Assembly (NCBI GenBank): GCA_002633005.1
Contig: NMRA01000766.1
Coordinates: forward strand, 80,978 to 144,977
DNA from: Phoronis australis
Taxonomy: Eukaryota; Phoronida; Phoronidae
Reading direction: 5' to 3'
DNA: 64,000 nt
The position numbers and the translations under genes are program-made. Below the pieces are notes generated by a model. That model was not told the DNA's origin and did not search any database. It was given only the letters and a program-made list of their open reading frames with translations. Positions 1-13,100 of the stretch are shown one piece after another. The number at the start of each line of letters is the position of its first letter. The first letter of the stretch is position 1.

Positions 1-1057
1 TTTCCTAAAAGTTACTGGACCTAATTTCGGTGAATGAAACACTTAAAATTCAAAATAAACCAAATTTTATGTAAGTTATTCTTGGAGAGGAATCATGATC
101 TCCAATCTGGTACAAATATTCCTAATTTGATGTCCTTGCATTCTCTACCAATTATTGCAAACAATTTAATCGGTGGCCCTAGAATAGCAATGTTTGTCAG
201 ACTGCCTACTTTTTGTCACATTAATTTTGTCAGTTAAGAACAGATTGATGTTTTTGTCGAAAACACTCAGTGAAAACTTGTGAAAGTTTATTCCAAGCAA
301 TTCGAAACCTATCACGAAAGGCAAAAATCAACAATTCAGCAACTTTAAATGACGTTGATGTACAATATTGAAATTTGATGTCAATATTTTTATTTGAAAT
401 TAGTTAAACTTGTTTGTTTTGTCTGTTGTTTTGTTCACCGTCACCATGGGGACCAGAGGTCTGTTGCAAGTATGATGATAACAATATTTCATTTTGTATG
501 TTGAGCACATGTCATTAAGAACTACGTCTAATTTCTCGATGAGTAATGTTTAATGCCTTTTAACAGTTGGGATTCGAACAGCCAGTAGCCACAGTTCCTG
601 AACTTTTTTGACTTCTTTTGTTTGGGAAGTAAGGAATTAAGTTGGACACTATATTATGATAGAATGTGCTACCTATTGTACAGTTAAACAAAAAAATTGC
701 TATGTCGGCTATATTTAAGTCTGTAGTCTATTAGAACTGGATCCATCTTTAAAATTTGAACCCTTTTAGTGTTTGAGTGAAAAAATTGGCTAATTGCCAA
801 CAGAATAAAAGAGAAACTGCATTGCTACTGCTGATTCCTTTTTAGGCGTGCTGGACCACAATAATCTGTTGACAAAGCTTGTGTACTTAATTCCCACAAG
901 AGCGCTTATCTGACTAATCTTAACCCCTCAAAGGAATCTCCTCAGTTTTGAATAAGGGAGCGACAAATTTTCAGCCTTTTAGCCTTTTCACTGAGCTCAG
1001 TTATTTAGCAGAATTGTCGAACTTGTGTAATGATAACTCTGTTTATCTTGTGCTTAG
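1..1057. other. Non-coding flank / intron upstream of first visible exon
   Basis: I see no convincing exon here. The stretch is AT-rich, and its open frames are short and resemble no family I know. It ends in the acceptor of the EGF exon at 1058, which starts in phase 1, so earlier coding exons of the mosaic gene must lie to the left of the window. The ATG at 1030 is in this intron and is not the gene start. Confidence 0.6.
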
Positions 1058-1186
1058 CTGATGGTGAGCCTTGCAAACTCGGAGGGAAGAAATGTGGTAG
1101 TAATGCTCACTGTGTGGTGTCTCATGATGGCAGTCGATCATGCGTATGCTATACTGGGTACACAATGGTAGATGGAGTTTGTAAAG
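1058..1186 (+). CDS. EGF-like exon (first visible exon of mosaic gene)
   Basis: Acceptor tgcttag at 1051-1057; donor gtaagg from 1187. The exon is 129 nt (43 codons), phase 1-1. It encodes six cysteines in EGF spacing (EPC, KKC, AHC, RSC, VC, GVC) with the GYTMVDGVC ending that recurs in the EGF exons at 21175 and 22309. It is followed directly by a tandem array of 129-bp units derived from it. Confidence 0.8.
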
Positions 1187-4100
1187 GTAAGGAACTGGTG
1201 TGTTGGAAGGGGGGGGGGAGTGTTGTGAGTAGTAGCCACTGTGTAGTGTCTAATGATGGTAGTCGATCATGTGAATGTTATACTGGGTACACAATGGTAG
1301 ATGGAGTTTGTAAAGGTAAGGAACTGGTGTGTTGGAAGGGGGGGGGGAGTGTTGTGAGTAGTAGCCACTGTGTAGTGTCTAATGATGGTAGTCGATCATG
1401 TGAATGTTATACTGGGTACACAATGGTAGATGGAGTTTGTAAAGGTAAGGAACTGGTGTGTTGGAAGGGGGGGGGGAGTGTTGTGAGTAGTAGCCACTGT
1501 GTAGTGTCTAATGATGGTAGTCGATCATGTGAATGTTATACTGGGTACACAATGGTAGATGGAGTTTGTAAAGGTAAGGAACTGGTGTGTTGGAAGGGGG
1601 GGGGGAGTGTTGTGAGTAGTAGCCACTGTGTAGTGTCTAATGATGGTAGTCGATCATGTGAATGTTATACTGGGTACACAATGGTAGATGGAGTTTGTAA
1701 AGGTAAGGAACTGGTGTGTTGGAAGGGGGGGGGGAGTGTTGTGAGTAGTAGCCACTGTGTAGTGTCTAATGATGGTAGTCGATCATGTGAATGTTATACT
1801 GGGTACACAATGGTAGATGGAGTTTGTAAAGGTAAGGAACTGGTGTGTTGGAAGGGGAGGAGGGTATTTTGAGTAGTACCCACTGTGTAGTGTCTAATGA
1901 TGGTAGTCAATCATGTGTATGCTATACTGGGTACACAATGGTAGATGGAATGTGTAAAGGTAAGGAACTGGTATGTTGGAAGGGGGGAGGGTGTTTTGAG
2001 TAGTACCCACTGTGTAGTGTCTAATGATGGTAGTCGATCATGTGTATGTTATACTGGGTACACAATGGTAGATGGAATGTGTAAAGGTAAGGAACTGGTA
2101 TGTTGGAAGGGGGACGGGGAGTGTTATAAATAGTGCCCACTGTGTCCAGTGTTGGCTTGAGAATGTGAGTGGTAGATGGAGTGTAGGCATTGTGTCTTGT
2201 GAAAAATGATACTAGGTACATAAAGATAGGTGGAGCGTTTGATACTGAATGTCTGTTGGTAGACATGGTGTGTAAAGGTTAAATACTTGAAGAAACTTGT
2301 TGTAATGAGAGTTTTGCTCTGCCCACCATGCAATGTTAGGGGATTGGGCCATACAAAATAAATTAGAAAATAATATGATTACATTTGTGCTACTTTGACT
2401 CACCAAGTTTGTCTAGCTTATTCTACTGCCTTTTGCATAATTTTGTGTTTTTTGTCTGATTTCTTATAAACCTGACATGCCTCCTAAGGACTTCCAGGCA
2501 CAATATCGTAATCCCACACGCAATGTATTTACTTCTCATTTCCAGCCAAATGTGGTCAACCTTGCCCTATCTCTCATGGCTCTGTAACCACAAGTGGTCC
2601 ATATGTTGCCGGGAACGTTGCCAAATATGTCTGTGACAGTGGCTACTACATGACCGGCTATGACAGCATCACGTGTCTAGATAATGGTCAATGGACACCT
2701 TTGACTGCCGTCTGCAAAGGTAGGACTAGGTCTTTTGTTATAGAAGAAAGCTTGCAGTTATTTGATAAAACAAAATTTTGCTAAGTTTGTTGCCCTGTTG
2801 TTATGTGAGTGTGATCGTTTAGTATCATTTTCATTCCAAATCAACTGGCCAGTCTTTAAATTGACTGGCAAATCATAATTTGACTGAAGATTCAGTTCAG
2901 ATATCCAAGTTTGCTAAATACAGTTCAGTGATTACTTCTGGGGCTTAAGATATGCAGTTACGAACTGTTGGAAAAGTGTGATGGCCAAACACTTGAGCTA
3001 ATTATGATTACTGTGTGGTGTAGGTTTAACTGGATAATCAGCATGTGGTGAACATCCTTTAAACAAGATTCCCTCACTCCGGACCACTTTAGTCCACAGC
3101 TTGTGTTGTGAGTCGGTGATGCCTTTGTTTAACTGATAAGCCATGCTGGAAATTACGTTCCAATGAATAGCTCAAGGCTTGGGTTTTTATTTACAAAATC
3201 GCTATTACTTGACCAATTTTGAAAATTCAAGAATGCATGTAGTCTAATTTTTACTCCTCTATTCAAATTTTCCTTCAATTTTCATGTCCCAAAAAGAAAA
3301 TGGAAAAATAAAGCCTAGATGCTTTCAAGCCCTCAATTTAGATCAGGGGCCCATTCCAATAAAACTGACTTAGCTAAGACAAATCTTAAATTTTAGTAAA
3401 TTTTAAGATAAAACTTAAATTTGTCTCGAGACTGTTTTCAGCAAGAGATCCTAAGTTTGAATTAAGTTTTGGATAAAAGTTCAATCTTAATTTTAACTAT
3501 GTGACTGGATGTGTAATTTTCAAAGTATGGAAGTTAAGACAAATCTTAGACTTAAGTCAAAAATGAACTTAAGTCAGTTTCTTGGAACGGGCCCCTGATC
3601 TCTGATAACAAAAAGTAATTACCATCACTATGTGTCCTTGTGAATAGGGTCACTCTGTTGATGACAAGCCCACTATTAAGAATGGACTGTGGATAGAGCC
3701 AGGTCCAGCTGACCACATAATCTATGATATTGGAGAATTTCAAAAAGTTCTCCAAATCGATCCTTATCTCAGTTTAGAGGGAATGTTTACAGCATGAGTG
3801 GTCTCTCGCAGTACTGGGTAATACTGTATTCCCTGTTTGTCGGTGTTTCAGCTGAGTGCGAGACTCCTGACAATATCCCGCACGGGTCTATATCTGCCAG
3901 TGGACCATACTATGCTGGTGTTGTGGTAAAATACACTTGTGACAGTGGCTACAAACTGTTTGGAAAAGCGAGCATCACGTGTCAAGACAACGGGCTGTGG
4001 ACGCCCACTTTAGCGCAGTGTAAAGGTATACACAATTACACAGTTACACAATTACACAATTACAGGCTATTGATGAAATGTTGTGGCGCACCTTTTATGA

Positions 4101-7100
4101 TGGTCTATTACCGATGAAGAAAAAAATGAGTAAAAAAACAGTTGATTTTGTTGAAATGTCAAAGGTTAATCAAAGTTCATAATGAATGAATTTTTTATTT
4201 TGCATCAGGCATGAAATGGCAGGCGTTTTGCAGATAGAAACTATCAGATACCGTATTGCAAAAGGTCATGAAAAGTGTTACAATTTTGACTTTTCATTAT
4301 TTATTTGAGGGTTTATGGTACACTCAATAATGGTTCTTCATAATGGCCTTAAGCTGTTGCTGTAAACAATGTGGTCTGAGCCTCTGCTTGTGTCTTACTT
4401 TGTCCCTTGGTCTCTCCCCAGATAGTTGTAGTGAGCCTACGCCTATTGCAAACGGAGTTGTCTCATCTATGGGCCCATACTATGCAGGAGATAAGGCCAC
4501 GTACACATGTAAAGATACGTACACGCTGACAGGGGACAGCACTATCACGTGCAAAGATGGCGGCGTATGGACTCCAACCACTGCTATGTGTAAAGGTAAG
4601 TGTGATGAGGGGTCTAATGGTGTTTTGTTTGTATTGCGGCTAAATCACAGGAGAGACCTTCCTCAAGGTTAGGGTAGTTTTTACCTTATTATTTTTCCCA
4701 CAGTTTAAAGACAACTATTGTGTTGCATTTTCTAACTAAAGGTAAAGTGCAACTTAACTAACTACGATAAAAAATTCTCCAATTTTTAGACAGTGAAAAA
4801 CTAGTTATTTTGCTCAAGGTTGGAGCTGATCCCAAATTCTTAAAAATAGGCAATATTGGCTGTTCCAAATTTAAAAATCACTTGAAAATAGCAAAATTAC
4901 CTTCTCTGTAGAATAAATTAGATAGAAAACATTGTCCAAAATTTGAAAAATATTTATGCCAAAATTACCCGTCCCAAATTTTTTGGGGAGTTTCTGTGTC
5001 CCAAATTAGAGAATTTTTACCATGATAAGTCATTGTAATGTAATCACTCGTGGCATTCTTGAACAATAAATGTCAACACAGAGGTGGATAATTGCCAAGT
5101 AAAAATATTTCGCCTCACCTAATTCACATCCCCTCAGTTTTGCACCTTGGAAAATTCCAAAATGAACTCCTATCTTTGATTCTAGTAATACACGCCACTT
5201 TAAGCTTGTTAATAATGTCTGAGCTCTGTTTATTCCCCTCTTCATCTGTATGGGATATATCATGCTGTTGCAAACACAAGGGGAAAGAGGCGGCCTAGAT
5301 GACTGTCGTGATCCAGAGGCATTTGCTCAGCAGAAAATTTCACCAGCAATTGGCAACCTATAGGCCTCATTTTGGTAAATTGGCACATGGCCATATGGCG
5401 GTACCTGTTATTCATTTCTTTTAATTTACTCACCAGTCCATCACGAAGACTGAATGTTCAGTTTATTTTGCATGGTCGAACTATTGGGAAATGGAATTTA
5501 ATTTTAAAAATTTGTGTGTGAAATCAGTGCAGAATTACTGTAGCATTATTATTTTAATCGTCCAAGTACCCCCAAAAATGTACTGTTACACAACATAGAG
5601 GAGGGTGCTATACGGGATATGCAATACGGCCATTACTTCACTCCATTTAACTATAGATGAATAGTATACATCAAGCAGAAGTGAGCTGTAATCAAAATAT
5701 GGTTATTTTTCTTAGATTTTTATGAAACCTCAATCCGCTCCTTTGCTTGCTTCAGCGGAGTGCAGCGAACCTCCGACCATTACACACGGTTCATTCTCTA
5801 CCAGTGAGCCTTACATCACTGGCGTCGTGACCACATATACATGTGATGATGGGTTTTCTCTGATTGGCTCAAATACGATCACATGTCAAAGTAATCACAA
5901 GTGGTCACCAGCCCCACCTCAGTGTAAAGGTGAGTTCCTGAGCTTGGAGTGAATTTCCATGTAGTTATGTGTCACACTTACAATGCAATTGATTTGACAC
6001 TTACGCTGGGGCATCACTAGTTAGATGGTGTAAAATTTGTAAGTGAAGATTGTCACCATATTTACCTTGGTCACCTTGAGATATTCCATAGTTTATTTCC
6101 AATCATTTTCATATCGTTATTCTGCTCAGACGTACTTCTTGGGACCTCTTGATCAACCTGCAGAAAATTGCTGTGCCCATTGGAGTTCATTGATATCTTA
6201 TAAAGAGGGTATCATAGCTACTGTAACATTGCTATGCTTAACATTTCTCTGTTCTTTGTCTTTAGCCAAGTGTAGTGACCCCAGCCCTATCCCCTATGGA
6301 TCTGTGTCTTCAACTGGTCCCTATGTGGCTGGGGACAAGGCCACATTTGTCTGCCAGTCTGGTTATCACCTGATTGGTGACGACACCATAACTTGTAAGA
6401 ATGATGGAACATGGACACCCACCCAGGCTGTATGTAAAGGTAAACAACTTCGGAGCTCTATTATACTATCATGTTGTTCAGATTACTTTGTGAAAAGGAA
6501 GACACCTGGTAATCTTAAAGGATTAATGGGAGACATTGCCAGCCACCTTTATCTGGTCATAACTAGAGCTGAAACAATCCGTCAAGTACATTCTGTTAGT
6601 AGATTGATGAAGCTCTGACTTTAATCATTGTCTTTTATTGCTCTCAATCTAAAAATGGTTTTCCTCCTTATACAATTATTCTGGAGCAAAGTAAAACTTG
6701 TATAAAGATAACCAACCTTTTTAATGAATCAATTTCTAGGTAAATGCGATGCCCCACCATCCATTTCACATGGTTCAGTGTCGGCCAGTGAACCATATGT
6801 AACAGGATCTACTGCCACATACTCATGTGATTATGGCTTCAAACTTGTTGGTTCAAGTACTGTCACATGTCAGAACACAGGAGAGTGGAGCCCAGCGCCA
6901 CCTACATGCAAAGGTAAACATTGTCAAGAATAAAGTCTTGCTGGTTTTGTCAAACATTTTCAGTGTGTTTTTGTGTGTTTGACTTTTGATAATGTTATAT
7001 AGAGAGTAACCTTTCTACATAACATTGCTATGCTTAACATTTCTCTATTCTTTGTCTTTAGCCAAGTGCAGTGACCCCAGCCCTATCCCCCATGGATCTG

Positions 7101-10100
7101 TGTCTTCAACTGGCCCCTATGTGGCTGGGGACAAGGCCACATTTGTCTGCCAGTCTGGTTATCACCTGATTGGTGACGACACCATAACTTGTAAGAATGA
7201 TGGAACATGGACACCTACCCAGGCTGTATGTAAAGGTAAACAATTTAACCAGAGCTTTAGTGCTGTATACTGCAGAATGTGAAACTTCTTGAAGTGAGAG
7301 ATGAGCAATAATTTTAAAGGATTGATGCGAACTGGCTCTTTTTATCTCTAGTCGTGACTAGATCAGAAACAATTCATCAAGAACATTTTTTTTGTGGAAT
7401 GGCTTAGTTGTGTTATATGTGTCATTGGCTTTGTGGCTTAAATCACATTGTTTTTGATTGCTGTTAATCAATTCACTACTTTCGTTCACATATTTATTCT
7501 GAAGCAAAGGAAAAGCTGTATATTAAGATAACCAACCTTTCTAATGAATCCATTTCTAGTTAAATGCGGTGCCCCACCATCTATTTCACATGGTTCAGTG
7601 TCGGCCAGTGAACCATATGTAACAGGATGTACTGCCACATACTCATGTGATTATGGCTTCAAACTTGTTGGTTCAAGTACTGTCACATGTCAGAACACAG
7701 GAGAGTGGAGCCCAGCGCCACCTACGTGCAAAGGTATACATTGTCAAAAATAAAATCTTTCTGGTTTTGTCAAATGCTTCCAGTTTTTTGCGTGTTTGAC
7801 CTTTGAGAGTGTTACTCTTCTCTTGGCACATCTTATGTCATGGCTGTCTGTATTTCGGAACTTTGCTATAATTCTGATTGAATTTGTCTTTTATTATTTT
7901 TGTAGAATCAGTTTTATGAACTGATGGCTTGTTGTTTGAGTTCTAACCATCCATCCACTTAGTCCATATTCTAAAATGATCAGTCAAGTAAACTAGTGTA
8001 CAGAATATTGATCTAGTTATTGGGGTCTTTTACAGTCATCATTTGACCTAGTTATTGGGGTCTTTTATGGTCATCATGCACAAAAACTGATGGTTCCATT
8101 GGCTGCATTGATGACTTAACGACAGTAACACTTTTCTGCGTAACAATTTTTTTATTCTTTGTATGCAGCCAAGTGCAGTGAACCCACCCCTATCCCCTAT
8201 GGATCTGTGTCTTCAACTGGCCCCTACGTGGCTGGGGACGAGGCCACATTTGTGTGCCAGTCTGGTTATCACCTGATTGGTGACGACACCATAACTTGTA
8301 AGAATGATGGAACATGGACACCCACCCAGGCTGTGTGTAAAGGTAAACAACTTCGGAGCTCTATTACACTATCATGTTGTTCAGATTACTTTGTGAAATG
8401 GAAGACACCCGGTAATCTTAAAGGATTAATGGGAGACATTGCCAGCCATCTTTATCTGGTCATAACTAGAGCTGAAACGATCTGTCGAGTACATTCTGTT
8501 AGTAGATTTATGAAGCTGTGACTTTAATCATTGTCTTTTATTGCATATAAAAATGGTTTTCATCCTCATACAATTATTCTGGAGCAAAGTAAAACTTGTA
8601 TAAAGATAACCAACCTTTTTAATGAATCAATTTCTAGGTAAATGCGATGCCCCACCATCCATTTCACATGGTTCAGTGTCGGCCAGTGAACCATATGTAA
8701 CAGGATCTACTGCCACATACTCATGTGATTATGGGTTCAAACTTGTTGGTTCAAGTACTGTCACATGTCAGAACACAGGAGAGTGGAGTCCAGCGCCACC
8801 TACATGCAAAGGTAAACATTGACAAGAATAAAGTCTTGCTGGTTTTGTCAAACATTTTCAGTGTTTTTGTGTGTTTGACTTTTGATAGTGTTATATAGAG
8901 AGTAACCTTTCTACATTAACATTGGTGCGCTTAACATTTATCTATTCTTTGTCTTAAGCCAAGTGTAGTGACCCCAGCCCTATCCCCCATGGATCTGTGT
9001 CTTCAACTGGCCCCTATGTTGCTGGGGACAAGGCCACATTTGTCTGCCAGTCTGGTTATCATCTGATTGGTGACGACACCATAACTTGTAAGAATGATGG
9101 AACATGGACACCCACCCAGGCTGTGTGTAAAGGTAAAAATATAACTAGAGCTTTTCTGTATACTGCAGGATGTGAAAGTTCTTGAAATGAGAGATGTGCA
9201 ATAATTTTAAAGGATTGATGCGAACTGGCTCTTTTCATCTCTAGTCGTGACTAGATCGGAATCAATTCATCAAGAACATTTTGTTTGTAGATTGGCTTAG
9301 TTGTATTATATGTGTCATTGGCTTTGTGGCTTAAATCATAATGTTTTTGATTGCTGTTAATCAATTAACTACTTTCGGTCACATACATTTATTCTGAAGC
9401 AAAGGAAAAGCTGTATATTAAGATAACCAACCTTTTTTATGAATAAATTTCTAGGTAAATGCGATGCCCCACCATCCATTTCACATGGTTCAGTGTCGGC
9501 CAGTGAACCATATGTAACAGGATCTACTGCTACATACTCATGTGATTATGGCTTCAAACTTGTTGGTTCAAGTACCGTCACATGTCAGAACACAGGAGAG
9601 TGGAGCCCAGCGCCACCTACGTGCAAAGGTAACCATCAATAAATATTAAGAGAATCTTCATGGTTTTGTCAAATTTGATCAATTTTTTTTAACCTTTGAG
9701 AGTGTTACTCTAAAGTTCTCTTGTGAAAAGGTTATTACTAGCGGTACTTATTGTGATTTGATCGTTTGCATTCCAGAAATTTGTTATAATTCTGGCCACA
9801 TTCCTCTTTGATTATTTCTCGATACTCATCTGCTTGGTTGTTGTATGTATTTTATACCATCGAACTCCCTAATCAATATGCTAAAATGATAACCAGTCAA
9901 ATAAATTCCGTAAAGAAAGTAGACCTACTTAATGGGAATGTTTTATAATCGTGTTCATACACAAAACTGCTGAGTCCATTGTGGTTCGTTGATATCTTAT
10001 ATAGAGAGTAACATTAATGCTGTGTTTAACTGCTACTGTGACATTTCTCTGCTGAGCAGTTCCCTCTAAATGGTATTTCTGTATTCTTTCAGCTAAGTGC

Positions 10101-13100
10101 AATGACCCCAGCCCTATCCCCTATGGATCTGTGTCTTCAACTGGCCCCTACGTGGCTGGGGACAAGGCCACATTTGTGTGCCAGTCTGGTTATCACCTGA
10201 TTGGTGACAACACCATAACTTGTAAGAATGATGGAACATGGACACCCACCCAGGCTGTGTGTAAAGGTAAACAACTTCAGGACTTTAGTATAATGTATGG
10301 GAATACTTTGTAAAATGAAAGACGTCCAGTAATCCTAAAAGGTTATTTAGAGGCTAGTCGTTCCATCTCTAGTTGTGACTAATTATCTAGTCATGACTAA
10401 GAGCTGATACACTGTCCATCCAGTACATTCTGTTTTAGTAGATTGACTTAGCCTGCCTGTTGTTCAGACTTTGTACATTAAACCATTGTATTTTGTTTCT
10501 ATCAATTAAAGAATGGCTTCCCATCACATACATTTGTTGTGGAGCAAAATGAAAAGGTGTATAAGAAAACCATGACCCTTGTTGATTAATGTTATCAATT
10601 CTATTTATAGGTAAATGCGATGCCCCACCATCTATTTCACATGGTTCAGTGTCGGCCAGTGAACCATATGTAACAGGATCTACTGCCACATACTCATGTG
10701 ATTATGGCTTCAAACTTGTTGGTTCAAGTACTGTCACATGTCAGAACACAGGAGAGTGGAGCCCAGCGCCACCTACATGCAAAGGTAACCATAGTAAAGA
10801 AGAAATTTCTCATGGTTTTGTCTAATGTTATCAAGCTTTTTTGACATTTGAGGGTGTTCTCTAAAGTTCTCTTGTCAAAGCGTTATGGTAGTTGTGAGTT
10901 GATTGTCAGCATTCCAGAGCTTTGCTATAATTCTGATCGCATTCCTCTTTGATTATTTCTCTAGAATCAACTGTTTGTTTCTTGTGTTTAAGGCCATCCA
11001 ACCCGTTAACCAGTATGCTAAAACTATTGTGTGTCAAACAAATTTTGTAAGAAAATTGACTTGATGGAGCTGTTTTATAATGATATTCATACCCGAAACT
11101 ACTTCGTCTATTGTGGTTTGTTCATTTGTGATATTGAGAGTAACATTGCTATTGCTATTGTAACATTGCTCCGCTGAGCATCCCTGTCAATGGCATTTTT
11201 CTATTCTTTGTCTTTAGCCAAGTGCAGTGACCCCAGCCCTATTCCCCATGGATCCGTGTCTTCAACTGGTCCCTATGTTGCTGGGGACAAGGCCACATTT
11301 GTCTGCCAGTCTGGCTATCATCTGATTGGTGACGACACCATAACTTGTAAGAATGATGGAACATGGACACCCACCCAGGCTGTGTGTAAAGGTAAAGATC
11401 TTCAGAACTGTTGTATAATGTAATGTAGAATGGGAATACTTTGTAAAATGGAAGACACTCAGTAGTCCTAAAGGGTTAGTGGGAGACTGCTTCTTCCATC
11501 TTTAGTTGTGACTAATTATCTAGTCATGAGCAGAGCTGATACGTTCCCTCAAATACATTCTGTTAGTAGATTGACTTACCAGACTTCCTGTTATTCAGAC
11601 ATATTTTATTTCTGTCAGTCAAAGAATGGCTTCCCACCACATTCCTTTAATATGGAGCAAGAGGAAAGATGTATAAAAAACCAAGAACCATTTTAAATTA
11701 TTCTATTTATAGGTAAATGCGATGCCCCACCATCCATTTCACATGGTTCAGTGTCAGCCAGTGAACCATATGTAACAGGATCTACTGCCACATACTCATG
11801 TGATTATGGCTTCAAACTTGTTGGTTCAAGTACTGTCACATGTCAGAACACAGGAGAGTGGAGCCCAGCGCCACCTACGTGCAAAGGTAATCATTGTCAA
11901 TAATAAATATAGTCGTCCTTGTTGTACCAAATGTTTTCAGGATTTTTTAGTTTGACATATTATTTAAGGGTGTTATCATAAAGTTCTCTTGTCAGCGTTA
12001 TTACTGTACATCTGGTGATTTGGCCATTTCGATTGTCTTCGAACTTTGCTATAATTCTGATCCCTATAGCAATTAATTATTTCTGTAGAGTCAATTTTGT
12101 GAATTGTTGACTTGTGTGTCTTCTACCCAACCAACTCCTTACTCTGTACTCTAAAACCATAAAGAAAATTGATCTACTTAATGCTGTTCCTATAGTCATC
12201 ATCATGCACAAAACATCTTGGTCTAATGTTGTTCATTGATATGTTGTAGAGAGCACAACATTGGTAGAGTAACAGCGCTCTTCTTAACATTTCTCTATTC
12301 TTTGTCTTTAGCCAAGTGCAGTGACCCCACCCCTATCCCCTATGGATCCGTGTCTTCAACTGGCCCCTACGTGGCTGGGGACAAGGCCACATTTGTCTGC
12401 CAGTCTGGTTATCACCTGATTGGTGACGACACCATAACTTGTAAGAATGATGGAACATGGACACCTACCCAGGCTGTGTGTAAAGGTAAATAAGTTCATA
12501 GCTCTTGTACAATATCCTGTAGTTTAGAATACTTTGTGAAATGGGAGATGTCCTGTAATCTTGAAATGCGGGCCTCCATTTGGGGCACCCGCTTACTGTC
12601 TGCCTTGTCTGTAAATGATCTATCTATAGTATGTTAATCGATCCCTGAAGTGACGTCCACCATGCATCTATATCTTCTTAAACCTGTTGTTCTCGTTTTT
12701 GTTCAATCTTCATTGTTATGCAGTGACATAATACACTGGAGAGAGTGTGGTCACTTAAACCAAGAACAAGAAGAGGCTAGTTGGAGACGACGCTGGCCAT
12801 CTGTAGTTTTGATTACATCTGAATCGATTCATTAAAAATATTCTTTTTGTGGAATGACTTGGTTGAATGTATAATTTCTGTCATTTGCTTTATGGTTTAA
12901 ATCACAGTATTTCATTGCTGTCAATCAATTCACCGCTCTCCATCACATACATTTATTCCAAAGCAAAGTAAAATGTTTATATTAAGATAACCAACCTTTT
13001 TCATGAATAAATTTCTAGGTAAATGCGATGCCCCACCATCCATTTCACATGGTTCAGTGTCGGCCAGTGAACCATATGTAACAGGATCTACTGCAACATA

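Noticed and set aside
1030-1872. Single-exon reading of the EGF repeat array as an independent small gene
   Set aside because: The first EGF segment has a clean acceptor at 1058 and a donor at 1187 and fits the phase of the following sushi exon. The ATG at 1030 is intronic and the frame ends in a stop within a decayed unit.
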